The notes below the pieces were generated by a model, which had not been told where the DNA came from, ran no database searches, and saw nothing but the letters and a program-made list of their open reading frames with translations. Position numbers and translations under genes: made by a program. This document shows positions 1 to 10,738 of a DNA stretch of 64,000 nt, piece after piece. Location: the NCBI GenBank assembly GCA_963971575.1, contig OZ020623.1:11472980-11536979 (forward strand), in the 5' to 3' direction. Source of the stretch: Liopterus haemorrhoidalis. Its lineage: Eukaryota > Arthropoda > Insecta > Coleoptera > Dytiscidae. How positions within the stretch are numbered: position 1 is the stretch's first letter; the number at the start of each line of letters is the position of its first letter.

Positions 1-112
1 CGTAGCCGGCTGAGGCCCCTAGAATAAAATATTGTACGTTACTATTATTTATTTTTTCTTTTTGCCGCTAAGCAAGGGCATGGACGTGGGTTCAATTACT
101 GCTTATGTCAAA

Positions 113-142
113 TAATTTGTGTAAAAATATTTACACAAATTA
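113..142. repeat. Perfect 13-bp hairpin
   Basis: The arms TAATTTGTGTAAA and TTTACACAAATTA are exact reverse complements around a 4-base AATA loop. It lies upstream of the LINE remnant that becomes recognisable near 234. Nothing else in positions 1-233 looks coding. No function can be assigned; it could be part of a short foldback element. Confidence 0.7.
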
Positions 143-233
143 CAGGTTCTGCTTAGCCGTTCGTAACCGGCTTTAAACTGTAGGTGCCTTTCTGTGTACG
201 CTAAAAAATGGACGTATTACTGACCATATTTAG

Positions 234-1556
234 AAAATAGCTCGAGTAACACCGATCTATAAAAAAGGTGACAAAACCAGTGTTGAAAACTTTAGACCTA
301 TTAGTCTCACAAGTGTCCCCTGCAAGTGCATGGAACGAATTATAGTCAACAAGGTACTACCATTTCTACTAGAAAACAATGTCATAACCGAACATCAGCA
401 CGGTTTTGTTCCAGGCCGTTCAGTAATCACAAATCTGCTAACTTTCATCAATTCGTGGACACAAAGTTTAGATGATAATGAACCAATTGATGTAATATAT
501 TTAGACTTTGCCAAAGCCTTCGAATCGGTTCCACTCAAAAGATTATTAACAAAATTGGAACATTTTGGAATTAGAGGGAATCTTTTAAGATGGATAGGTG
601 CATTCTTGATTGGTAGAACTTTTACTGTTAAAGTTGGCTAGACTGAATCTGACCCTTTTCCTGTCCTGAGTGGAGTTCCACAAGGAAGTGTACTCGGTCC
701 GATATTATTCATTGTATACATAACGGACTTATTAAATGTTGTATCCTCCCCAAAGAAATTATATGCAGATGACGTAAAAATATTTAATAATCCTTTAGAA
801 AATTATACAATACTACAGGAAGATTTGAATAATATTGAAGAATGGACCACGCATTGGGGTATTAAACTAAATACAAAAAAATGTTGTTTATTACAAATTG
901 GAAAAAATAATCCTCAAAGAAACTACAATTTAAATAACCAACAATTAACAGTCGTCGAATCCCAATGTGATCTTGGTATTGTAGTCTCCAAGAGTTTAAA
1001 ATGGGAAACTCATATAATAAAAATCATTAAAAAGGCAAATATGGTAATATATTTAATTAAAAAAAGTTTCCAAAAACTAACAAAAACCACCTTCTTGAAG
1101 GTATATAAAACTTATGTTCGACCGATACTAGAATTCGGATTTCAGATCTGGTCACCATATCTCAATAAAGACATTGATCTACTCGAAAAGGTACAGCGAA
1201 GATTTACGAAATCAGTGTCAGGTTTAAAAAGGAAGTCATACGATGAGCGCTTGCGCATCTTAAATTTACCACGATTACAAGACAGAAGAAGACGCGGTGA
1301 CTTGATAGAAACATATAAAATCTTAAATGGGCATTATAACTGCAACGATATAATAAATATCTTAACACGAAACTACAATATTCACTTAAGAGGACATAAT
1401 TACAAATTAAAGAAGAAAAAGTTTCGGTTAGCTATCAGGCAGTACTTCTTCTCCAATCGGGTTGTAAATGGATGGAACAACCTTACTTCGCTCGTGACGG
1501 AATCAGCTAGCATAAACATTTTCAAAAACCAGCTCAACATAGAATTACAACTGTAG
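234..1556 (+). pseudogene. CR1/jockey-like LINE reverse transcriptase, one internal stop
   Basis: This is the reverse transcriptase of a non-LTR retrotransposon, which would copy its own RNA into DNA at a nicked target. Reading from 240 gives the finger motif RVTPIYKKGD, then FRPISLT, a palm segment with YLDFAKAFESVP (first catalytic Asp), SGVPQGSVLGPILF, and the active site YADD near 762. The thumb segment LEKVQRRFTKSV and the closing RRRGDLIETYKILNG block are typical of CR1-like elements. The frame is uninterrupted except for a TAG at 639-641, so the apparent start at 825 is only the first Met after that stop. The frame upstream of 234 is lost, and the endonuclease domain is absent, so the copy is 5'-truncated. 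The clade (CR1, Rex or jockey) is inferred from motif style only. Confidence 0.9.
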
Positions 1557-1861
1557 AAAAATAAGTGATAACTACAGAATCAGTTGGTGAGTGTAAGATG
1601 GACTGTCAAGTGAATTTAATATGGACTGATATGTACAACTGGTGATATGACCTTAACATGGACTGGAACTTTTTATAACTTTTATAATTCTGTTTAATTT
1701 TGTTTTAGAAAATACCTGTGTGGATTGATTTTATTTATTGTAAAATGAAGTATTATTTAAAATAATAATTGTAATGTGTCAACTTGTATATTCGGGAGTA
1801 ATACCAGCTGTCAGCTGCCTCCTCCCTAAACTGTATTAATAATAATAATAATAATAATATT
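1557..1861 (+). other. 3' untranslated region and AAT tail of the LINE at 234
   Basis: About 280 bases without an open frame follow the reverse transcriptase stop and end in an (AAT)n run at 1835-1860. A short tandem-repeat tail is common for CR1-like and related LINEs, so I read this as the 3' end of the copy. Confidence 0.55.
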
Positions 1862-2516
1862 ACTCCTGAATGTACATAGATTGAAAACATGGTCATGAAA
1901 CCTGGAAACAGGAGGCCTAGGCTCAACTCGGTCTGTCGCGACAATGATGATGACTATTTGAATTAATCGAACGTGCAGCGTACTGGCCAGAGTTGGTTCC
2001 CTCTGATTTCTTTCTGTTTCCAATACTCGTATTGAAGGAAAAATTCATGATTTGTAAACATTTCTATTAGATTCTCTTTGAATTTTGGAATTATCTTTTC
2101 AAAACACATATATATTTACGCTTTAGTGATCCTCAACTCTATTATCATCATCAAATATCAATTGTTTTCTTTTTTAGTAGTTCAATTCTTGGAGTTATTC
2201 ATATGTAATCCCTTCGCAATATATGAGATTTATATTTTACTCGCGAATTGCATGTTCAGCAATGTAATACTACCTTATACCTACCACTATATCTTAGGAA
2301 AATAGAAAATGGCGTCATTGTGCATGGAAGAATGCCTCATTGAAAAATACTTTTAAAATATTACGGTGAAAATTCATGAAAAATAGACATAGTTTCCGTG
2401 GTTAAAATTTTACAATAGAGAAAAATGTGTTACATAAAATTGAATACATGGTGTTTAAATTATACTGTACTCAAATACCATTATGACACAAATTATGGGA
2501 GGCAGAGAGTGAATAC
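1862..2516. other. AT-rich stretch without a gene
   Basis: I see no coding signal. The frames here have no family motif and no codon-like structure, and I see no clear inverted ends. Confidence 0.5.
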
Positions 2517-2748
2517 AGGCAATTCCAAACATTTAGGCGGAACTAAACGGGAATTTCATTCTTTTAGGTTATCATGAGAAGGGACCTTGCTTGGGTTATT
2601 TCATGTTCGACGTTGGTATATGAAAATTTGAAATTCCAACAGTGAAACCATGGAAACGAATGACATTTATTAAAAATTTTAATACATTTTTCCATATTTT
2701 GAAGACAAAAAAAAATAAATAAATGGAAATTTTTTATTAAGACAAAAG
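2517..2748 (+). mobile_element. MITE family M1, left half
   Basis: It starts with AGGCAATTCCAAACATTTAG followed by GCGGAACTAA and then runs parallel to the complete M1 copy at 30962-31364 for about 220 bases. Shared landmarks are GGGACCTTG, CCATGGAAACGAATGACAT and CCATATTTTGAAGAC. The right half is missing; at about 2748 the sequence switches abruptly to the mariner remnant. The junction is either an insertion with loss of ends or a deletion that fused two elements. Confidence 0.75.
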
Positions 2749-3661
2749 ATTACCTTGTGCTGTCTTATTTCGTATTCTGGTCGTTTTATGAGCAGCGAAT
2801 GGTTCAATTCGATCAGTTGTTGTTGGTAGCGTTGGGTATTAACTGTTTCACCAGGTTTTAACAATTCATAATAGACCACACCCTTTTGGTCCCACCAAGT
2901 ACAGAGCATCGTCTTTTTGCCAAAGCGATTCAGTCTTCCAGTTGATGTGGATGGTGAGCCTGGGTTCACCCATGATTTTTTGCGTTTGGGATTTTCAAAA
3001 TAAATCCATTTTTCATCGCCAGTAATGATACGATGCAAAAAAGACTTTATTTTGTATCGTGCAAGCAAAATTTCACAAGTGTTTTTGCGTTTTTCCATCT
3101 GCCTCTCATTCAATGCATGTGGAACCCATCTGCCGACTTTCTGGATCTTACCCATCTCTCGTAGGCGATTGGAAACAGCTTGTTGACTACTGCTCTTGTT
3201 GATAACTGCTCTGCTAGTTGTTTTTGTGATTGACTATCGTCTTCCTGTAGCAATATTTCCAATTTAGTATCTTCATATTTTTTTTGGAGGTTTCCATGTT
3301 CTTTGTCTGTAAGATCAAAATCACCACTTTTGAAACGCCGAAACCATCGTTCACACGTATCTTGCGATGGAGCTTATTCATCATAAGCTTCTCGAAGCAG
3401 TCGGTATGATTCAGCAACAGTTTTTTTCAAATGAAAACAAAACAGTAGTACTGTCCGCGAATGCTCTTTATTTGGCATAAAATTTGACATTTTTAACACA
3501 GTAAAACAAAACTATATGATCACTTTTCAAATTAAAACCTATACGCATTTGACACTTAATGATAACTTAACAAAACGCCATATGTGTTGAAACTTTGAAC
3601 TATACACTCTGTTTGCGCGGCAAGTTTGAAAACAATCCGCATTTCATACTTGTAGACCTGG
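2749..3661 (-). mobile_element. mariner DD34D element, 3' part lost
   Basis: This minus-strand mariner is a sibling of the one at 27371-28656. Its outer end is at 3661, where the TIR CCAGGTCTACAAGTATGAAA begins next to a TA. The transposase keeps the native ATG that the sibling lost, then suffers a TAA near 3374 and frame disruption near 3190. The downstream frame (2679-3155) shows WVPHAL and TGDEKWIYF, the first catalytic Asp. The frame runs out just after KVIF, exactly where the second Asp would follow, because the rest of the element is replaced by the M1 MITE. It cannot encode an active transposase. Confidence 0.9.
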
Positions 3662-3663
3662 TA

Positions 3664-3736
3664 TATATAAGGGGGCCGCAGGCAATATTTAAGTTATTTT
3701 GGAGGGTCCCATGCCAGAAAAGGTTGAGAAACACTG
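3664..3736. mobile_element. hAT-type terminus, fragment
   Basis: The segment ends in AGGTTGAGAAACACTG. Its reverse complement, CAGTGTTTCTCAACCT, is a classic hAT (Charlie-like) end. It abuts the TA of the mariner TIR. I could not find the matching opposite end or an 8-bp duplication, so only one terminus is supported. Confidence 0.5.
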
Positions 3737-4219
3737 CTCTTATACATTGTGATTCAACCTATTATTTGAAATATTTTAGATTTTTGGTTTGTAAGGTATC
3801 AAAGAGGAATATGGGGGTTGGGGTTAGCTAGTTCTTATTAATATTTTGTGCATTTTTCCCAATATTCAATACAGCCTTCTTATTAGTCGTTTAGTCTTGG
3901 AAGTAACACATGAGTTTCTAAGTGTTAGTTGAGTTTATTTAGGTCACGGATGGAGGAGTAGTGATTTCCCTATTACTCTAGAGAGTTGCAGTTAGTTTGA
4001 AGTGGCACACCTGATCTTAAACTTTACTAGAAACCCTTCAGATTGATGCAAAATTAATTTTACAAAAAAAAGCGTTAAAGCGAATTTAGTTGATATCTTT
4101 TTACACTAGAAATTAGGAAGTATTGATTTAATGTCATTTAGAGCAGAGTAAGTTGTTCAAATATGGTTTATGCTGCTAATATGGACAATAGTGATATCTC
4201 TTGGCTGGTTAAGAATATG
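3737..4219. other. No gene seen
   Basis: AT-rich sequence between a hAT end and the Harbinger element. No supported frame, repeat or RNA feature. Confidence 0.5.
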
Positions 4220-4232
4220 ATTGTCACATATT

Positions 4233-5688
4233 GGGCCGTATGAATAAAAATAAGCGTAACCTTTTACTTGCAAATTATGAAGCAAATCCTCGAAACAATA
4301 TGAATAAAAATGCAAGCAAAACCTTTTACTTATTAGTAAGAAGCAAATGCTTTTTTTGTTGATCTTTTGCTCACGACAGAAGTAAATGGTTATGAATAAA
4401 GCAGACCTTTTACTTTAAATTATAAGCAAATGCTTCGAAAAACATGCGTCTATATTTTCGTATACTCACTTGTGAGAAAGTGTTATAGTGACCTAGTTGC
4501 TATGGCGGATAATGTACATTTAAGAAATGTGAAACACTATAGGTGTCGTTCTTCACCACGTTCTAGTGACTTTAAAAGTTTGTTTCGTTTTGAAGAGGAA
4601 AACGTGGAGTGGTTAGCTAATACTTTTTTAGGTAACACTACAGAATCTCGAGGCGGTGCGTTGTCTTCTCGGCATAAAATCAAATTATTTTTGAGGTATC
4701 TAGCCGATACTGGGTTTCAAAAAGGTATCGGTGAGGAACTTGGGGTGGAGCAATCCGCAGAATCACGGACTGTCAGCAGTGTTGTTGATGAAATTGTTGC
4801 ACAAGCTGGCACCTGGATTAAATCTCCTACTTCCCAAAATTCATTAGTGGAGGCGAAAGAATTGTGGCAAAGAAAATACCGTTTTCCAACCGCGATTGGT
4901 GTCATTGACTGTACGCATATAGGTATAGAAAATACCGAAGATCCATGGAGATGAATATGTCAATCGTAAAGGAAACCCTACGCTAAATGTACAGGCAACT
5001 TGTGATGCCAGTGAAATGTTCACAAGTGTAGATGTAAGGTGGCCTGGATTTGGAAAAATTCAGACATTAGACAAATTTGATCAAGAATGCAAAATACTGT
5101 ACTAATTGCTGATAAGGGGTATGGATTAGAGCCATGTCTTATGACTCCATTTAAAAATCCTGATAATAGAGCTCAAAGAAGCTTTAATAAACTCCTAAAA
5201 GAGGAGAGGATAATAATCGAGCGTTGTTTTGGTCAACTTAAACGAAGGTTCCCGATCTTAAAGTATGTTTGCCGCGTCAAACATAAAAATATCCCAAAAA
5301 TAGTTGTAGCTTGTGTTATTTTGCACAACATCGCTAAGAAGTTAAAAATTACAAAATTACTTTACACCAATAAAAATAAGTTGAAATGCCAAACATGGAA
5401 CTCAATACAGCCCTAGCACATTGTTAATAGTGTTTATAGACTATTTTCAACTTGACGGCAATCGGCAAGAAGTAGTACGATTTTGATAAATACTGATTTT
5501 CAGATTTCAACATAAACATTCTCTTGACCTTTTACTCAACGGTAGAAGCATTTACTTGCAAGTAAAAGGTAATCGTTATTCATATAAAAAGAAGCAAATG
5601 CTTTTACTCCGACCTTTTACTCGAAGCAAATGCTTATACTTCTACCTTCTACTTATGAGCATTTACTTCAACTTTATTCATACGGCCC
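4233..5688 (+). mobile_element. PIF/Harbinger element
   Basis: The ends GGGCCGTATGAATAAA (4233) and TTTATTCATACGGCCC (to 5688) are perfect inverted repeats flanked by ATT, a plausible 3-bp target duplication. The identity of the flanks is longer: the 10-mer ATTGTCACAT lies at 4220-4229 and again at 5689-5698. Just inside both ends are clusters of the short motifs CCTTTTACTT and AAGCAAATGCTT in both orientations, which look like subterminal transposase-binding sites. It encloses one broken transposase gene. I saw no accompanying Myb-like second gene. Confidence 0.85.
4502..5416 (+). pseudogene. Harbinger-type DDE transposase, frameshifted
   Basis: The chosen start is the ATG that begins MADNVHLRNVKHY. 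The N-terminal half has the family's FEEENVEWLANTFL and SSRHKIKLFLRYLADTGFQ, followed by FPTAIGVIDCTHIGI with the first catalytic Asp. A frameshift near 4940 moves the expected HGDEYVNRKGNP segment to the next frame. After DVRWPG the stretch that normally carries the second Asp (around VHDS) is deleted. The third part, from about 5087, reads IADKGYGL and ERCFGQLKRRFPIL with the catalytic Glu. With one catalytic residue missing and at least one shift, it is inactive. The family role is DNA cleavage and joining in the nucleus. Confidence 0.88.
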
Positions 5689-5698
5689 ATTGTCACAT

Positions 5699-6464
5699 TT
5701 TAAACGTGTTTATACCGGCACTACCTTAATGGACCACGTTTAATACATTTTTGGGATGTCAGAGAGTAGATTTAAATCTCTGGCTATCCCTATTTGGGTA
5801 AAATATAGTTTCAATCTCTCTAGGTCAAGGATCAGTAAGGTAAACTATAAGAAGGGCCAAAAAATCCTAATATCAAGTACCAAGAGAGCTAGATTAGGAT
5901 AACTAACCCAGCCAGATTTAGATCGAGAGCCATATGTTGCTGGCTTGTCATTGATTTGTCGTTGTACAAACGGTTAAAGAATGTAGCATTTCTGTAACTT
6001 ACTTTTGTCGATAGTCTTATGAGTTCTTTAATTTATTTGATAAATGAAAAATTATAGGCGCTTTCGAAGCTATAAAAAAAAAATAGCTCCGAGTTACCCC
6101 TAACAGTTCAGTGGTTGTTCCAAGTAAAAGTACTTCACACTCTTAACTACCCAGAATTACCTTCCCCCGTCCCCTGAAGTACCAACCTTTATTTTAGAAC
6201 TTGGAGTTTCTTTGTAGTGGGGGTAAACAGCTGATGCAATTCAAACTTAAATATTTATCAGGCATATATAACTGTGCATGTTTTAAATATTAAATAAAAT
6301 CCATTTATCGTATCATAAATATGTAAAATTTAAAATAATTTGTACAATTTAGGATATACATTTTTTTTCTTTGACATTTGTTAATTCACAAAAGTGTTAC
6401 ATGCGCAAAAATTTTCCCAATGCCTACCCATTTGGTAAATTACGAAACATTTAAAAAACTATAT
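5699..6464. other. No gene seen
   Basis: Low-complexity AT-rich sequence. No supported frame or inverted ends. Confidence 0.5.
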
Positions 6465-6886
6465 AGCTGTGGCCACAACAGGACCGACCGCCAACACAAA
6501 GTACTTGTACCAAATACATTCTAGCAGCAGAGTAGAAATAACTTAGCCTAATATTTTTTAACAGAGATATTATTTAGCATGACCATGGAAACGTTACATA
6601 TGAGTATGAAAAAAATAGATACTTCAAATTTTTTTCGTTTAATCAAAAACTATCTCAAATCAAAGTTGTTATTACTTTTTTAGCAACTTTTGTTAATTTT
6701 TTTTTTTCGAAATATTTTTCTGTTGTTAAATATTCGCAAAAATCTTAAAATCAACACGAGTAAACTCTCATTTTTAGTCAACCGATTTTTACAAAAAATT
6801 GATCAACTTGTGCCATTGATGCCAAATGCTTAAATATAAAAAGTTTCATAAAAATCCTTTTATCCAAATTTGCTCTGCACGTGTAC

Positions 6887-6975
<89 letters not shown>

Positions 6976-7113
6976 TAGACTGACCGACAGACATCATGCT
7001 AAAAATAATCAAAACGTTATGTAGAGACCTCAATTCGTGGAGATCCATCGAAATCTGGAAATGTCAAAATCGGTATGATAACAATACCTCCCTCATATAT
7101 GTTGGCGGTCGGT
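6465..7113. repeat. Interspersed repeat family X, copy 1 with GACA microsatellite
   Basis: One side carries AGCTGTGGCCAC and then ACCGACCGCCAACA (from 6483); the other side ends in the exact complement TGTTGGCGGTCGGT (7100-7113). A degenerate (ACAG)n array lies at 6887-6990. Parts of the same family occur at 7694, 10190, 21471 and 34764. The open frames here (Cys-Leu-Ser-Val repeats) are translations of the microsatellite. The mode of movement is unknown; the short inverted ends suggest a non-autonomous DNA element. Confidence 0.7.
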
Positions 7114-7693
7114 AATGATATTCTTATGAACCTTACATGTTATTAATTTTTAATTAAAATATTTCCCTCAATTTTGAGTTTACGTTATTTTAAAGATAAA
7201 AACAAAATGTAAGATTCAAAGAGACAACATTATCAATCAAAAAGTCTGTGTTCTTACAATACATTGTACGCTCCAGCCCAATCATTATTCTGAACCAGGG
7301 TGCGCTGCGATCGTTCAAGCACACCAATGTTATTTCAATTCAGTTTTTCAATTTACCTGTCACTACCAACTTCACCTAACTAAAAACTCGTTAACTTTAC
7401 TAGAAAAAAAAAATCTATCAAAAACAAAGAGCAGAGATATCAATTTCTTTTTATAAAAACTTTTTTTTTTCATAAAGAAGTTTTTGAATAAGATTTTGAA
7501 AAGTTTTCCAGTTCACATCAAATGTTTTGTTTCGTTAAATTGCTTTTAGGTGATTTAAAGCAACAAATAATATTATTTATTCCTTCTTTAAATCATCAAC
7601 ATTACTAAAATTTAAATTACGTTAAATATAAACAAATATGTATTTAACCCATTAATGGCCAAAGGTTCGTATACGCAACCATTTAGAAATATT
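7114..7693. other. No gene seen
   Basis: AT-rich spacer between two family X copies that face each other. No coding signal. Confidence 0.5.
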
Positions 7694-8092
7694 ACCGACC
7701 GCCAACATAAGGGAGGTATTGTGATCATACCAATTTTGACGTTTCGAGATTTCGATGGATCTCCACGAATTGAGGTCCCTACATAACGTTTTGACTATTT
7801 TTAGCATGATGTCTGTCGGTCTGTCTGTCCGTCTGTCTGTCCGTCTGTCCGTCTGTCCGTCTGTCTGTCTGTCTGTCTGTGTACACGTGCAGAGCAAATT
7901 CGGCTAAAAGGATTTATATGAAACTTCATATTTAAGCTTCTGCCATCAATGGCACGAGTTGATCAACTTTTGGTAAAAATCGGTTGACTAAAAATGGGAG
8001 TTTACTCGTGTCAATTTTCCGATTTTTGCGAATATTTCACAACAGAAAAATATTTCGAAAAAATTTATTTAACAAAAGTTGCTTGATTTGTG
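7694..8092. repeat. Family X, copy 2 (inverted, partial)
   Basis: It begins with ACCGACCGCCAACA at 7694 and follows the reverse complement of copy 1 through the microsatellite (7815-7880) to AACAAAAGTTGCT, where similarity stops. Together with copy 1 it makes a widely spaced inverted pair around 580 bases. Confidence 0.7.
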
Positions 8093-8502
8093 TTGTGCTT
8101 GATTTGGAATAAAAAAATCCCAATTTATTTAAAATAAGGCAGAGAAGTTTTTGTATTTTCTAGGGTTGTACATCGAAGACAAAACATCGATGTTTAACAT
8201 CGATGTTAACATCGGCGCCTTACTATCGATGTTGAAAAAACATCGAAGGAAAAACATCGATGTATCGGAAACATCGATGTTTTATTAATATTAAAAAAAG
8301 CTATTTATTTATATTATATAGGTTTTATTTAATAATGTAAAGATAAAATACGAAGAAAGTAACACGTAATACACAAAAAGCATTTATTAGATTTTGAAAT
8401 AGAAATATTCCTTTTTAATAGTAATTAATTTCACATTAATAATAATAATAAATTTTAATTTAAATTTAATAATAATAAATTTAATACTAATTTGTACCTA
8501 CA

Positions 8503-8680
8503 GTCTATTCCAAACGATAAGGCGGAACTAACCGCAATTTTCATTTTTGTAATTTGTCATTAGATATTTTTTTATATATTGAAGTTGGCTTTTCCTGAAC
8601 AAAATGATCAAAAGCTTCAATCAATCGATAAAAGTAACTAGAATTGAAAATCTAGTTCCGCCTAAACCAAAGGAACAGAC
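8503..8680 (+). mobile_element. M1-like MITE inside hAT-like element 1
   Basis: Inverted ends GTCTATTCCAAACGATAAGG and, read on the other strand, GTCTGTTCCTTTGGTTTAGG are each followed by CGGAACTA. The same unit sits at the same place in the sister element (54989-55166), so it was captured before the two hAT-like copies separated. Confidence 0.7.
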
Positions 8681-8828
8681 CTTTTTACTATTTTTACATT
8701 TCTAAAATGGAATATTGAATTTTATTACAATACTAATATAGTAATCTTAATGTTAATTTTATATTATTTAACATAAAAATAACACTGTCATGCACAATTA
8801 TTTTTATACTTTTTTAAGTTGAAATAAA

Positions 8829-8957
8829 GTCTGTTCCTTTGTTTTCGGCGGAACTAGATTTTTAATTCTAGTTACTTTTACCGATTAATTGAAGCTTTTG
8901 ATCATTTTGTTCAGGAAAAGCCAACTTCAATATATAAAAAAATAGCTAATGACAACT
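8829..8957 (-). repeat. Inverted half copy of the M1-like MITE
   Basis: It starts with GTCTGTTCCTTTG and is the near-exact complement of 8552-8680, so the two could pair as a stem of about 130 bp with a spacer of about 150 bases. It stops at GACAACTT without its own second end. Confidence 0.7.
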
Positions 8958-9216
8958 TCCATCCAAAATCCAGGGATTGGAGGAATAACAACTGGGAAAG
9001 TGTCAACAAGACAGTGTCAAAAAGAAAAAGAGTGTTGGCGTCGTTGGTCGTTCGCATTGTTTGCAAAAAAGTTTCTTCTTATTTTTTCGTATTCTGCTAA
9101 CTGCTAAGAAGAATAAAAACTAACACTATTAGTATTGTTATATCACAATCGATGGCGCTTATATTTTGTGTACTAATTTTAATAAAAATTAAATTTTTAA
9201 GATTCCAGCGCCTCTA

Positions 9217-9470
9217 TAATAATAATAATAATAATAATAATATTTATTGACCAAATTACAATTACAAAAAATGTTTTTAGTCAGTCAAATATACATAATA
9301 TCAATAATACAATGTTTACAAAATTTAATCAAAGCTGACATTTTCAAACTCATCAATGACATAGATTGGATTATTTGTTAGTACGTTCTTAAGTTTAAAT
9401 TTGAATTTTTCTAGTGGTAGTGTACAGAGTCCCTCAGGCAAGAGATTATATAATTTAACAGCAAAATAAA
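9217..9470 (-). mobile_element. 5'-truncated LINE 3' end nested in hAT-like element 1
   Basis: A (TAA)n tail at its left and text such as TTTTTAGTCAGTCAA match the 3' end of the LINE at 39646-41256. It is absent from the sister hAT-like copy. The tetramer TCTA lies on both sides (9213-9216, 9471-9474). This fits a minus-strand, heavily truncated retrotransposition into the DNA element. Confidence 0.75.
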
Positions 9471-9619
9471 TCTAGCGATAGTTTCTGAATTTCAAAGTTT
9501 AAACATCGACATCGGTAATAGACATCTATGTTTTATCGATACTATCGCCAGCTGACCATCGATGGTAAAAACATCGATGTTCTCGATACATCGATGTTTT
9601 TACCATCCCTAGTATTTTC

Positions 9620-10189
9620 TACATTTTGTAATTCTACACCAAATGCCCCGATTACTAGGGGGAAAACCTTTATAGATAATAAAGATGAGCGAATATTGGT
9701 ATACAAGAAGCCCGAAAAAAAAAAAAAAAAAAAAACTAGACAATTCTGTGTGTTAAAAATCGTTATATATTCATATTCCATCAAAAATATTTAAAAAATT
9801 CATTCTCTTTTTATTTTAATCCAAACAACAAACGATAAAAATCAATAATTAATTTCGTTTTATTAAAAATTTTAAATTTTCATAAGGTATGGTCATGATA
9901 AATCGTTGGTCAGTTTTATTATTACAAAAGGTTGTAGGAGACGTGTAGTTCCCGAGGGTTTGCGGTGATCGATTGAAACAACCTGGATACAACCGCATTG
10001 TCTATTGAAAACCGGGAACATGGATTTTGTAACAGTTGATAATGTAAACCGATACTAGTTATTCTAATTAGTTAAGTTAGATATGAATACATTAGAATGC
10101 ATCCTTGTTAAGGTGATTCCGTACAAGATAATGTTACACAGGTGGCAACTTTATAACTTTCAATTCGAATAATCCGTACAATAAATACA
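9620..10189. other. No gene seen
   Basis: A poly(A) run near 9715 and AT-rich sequence. The overlapping frames on the two strands at 9528-9794 have no family motif. Confidence 0.45.
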
Positions 10190-10473
10190 AATCAATAAAA
10201 ATATTTCGAAAAAATTTATTGAACAAAAGTTGCTATAGAAGTAATGACTAACAACTATTATTTGAGACATTTTTTAATAAAACGAAAAAAAATTGATTTT
10301 TTTTAAAAAATTTTTTCATACTTATATGTAACGTTTCCATGGTCATGATAAATAATATCTGTTAGAATATATTAGGCCAAGTTATTTCTACTCTGCTGCT
10401 AGAATGTATTTCATACAAGTACTTTATGATTGCGGTCGGTCCTGTGGTGGCAACAGCTGATTTTTTAATATAA
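10190..10473. repeat. Family X, copy 3 (partial)
   Basis: It runs from AAAATATTTCGAAAAAATTT through CTCTGCTGCTAGAATGTATT to GCGGTCGGTCCTGTGGTGG and CAGCTGA, the reverse of the outer end of copy 1. The microsatellite half is missing. Confidence 0.65.
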
Positions 10474-10738
10474 TTTATTTTTGTTAGAGTAGATTCAAAC
10501 AGAGAAGGATACACGACCGTTACAAAATTGCGCAAACAAGATAACGCCAGTGGCGCAAAAAAAATAAAATATTGTCAAACCAAATGGGACAGTTAAATAA
10601 TATTTTTTATTGAATTAGTTAAGGAACGATTTAAAAGCTATATATTAAAATATAAAAGAAAAAATATAAATAAAATGCTGTTTAATATAAAAATGTCAGT
10701 CATAAATGACAGAATGCAAATTAATTATGAATAAAAAA

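Larger units (their letters stand above)
8161..9611. mobile_element. Non-autonomous hAT-like element 1 with perfect 8-bp target duplication
   Basis: Ends are TAGGGTTGTACATCGAAG and ATCGATGTTTTTACCATCCCTA. The octamer GTATTTTC lies on both sides, at 8153-8160 and 9612-9619, the duplication length expected of hAT transposition. Both ends contain dense CATCGATG palindromes. Inside are an M1-like MITE (8503-8680), an inverted half copy (8829-8957) and a LINE fragment (9217-9470). There is no transposase frame, so movement would have depended on a partner. A related element lies reversed at 54319-55486. Confidence 0.85.

Noticed and set aside
2078..2305. 75-residue hydrophobic frame
   Set aside because: Low-complexity AT-rich translation with no motif, no homologous frame elsewhere in the window and no plausible start context.
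6860..7048. Cys-Leu-Ser-Val repeat frames here and at 7652, 15884, 50183-50474, 57095 and 57211
   Set aside because: They are translations of GACA-type microsatellites in several frames and strands, with no independent coding evidence.
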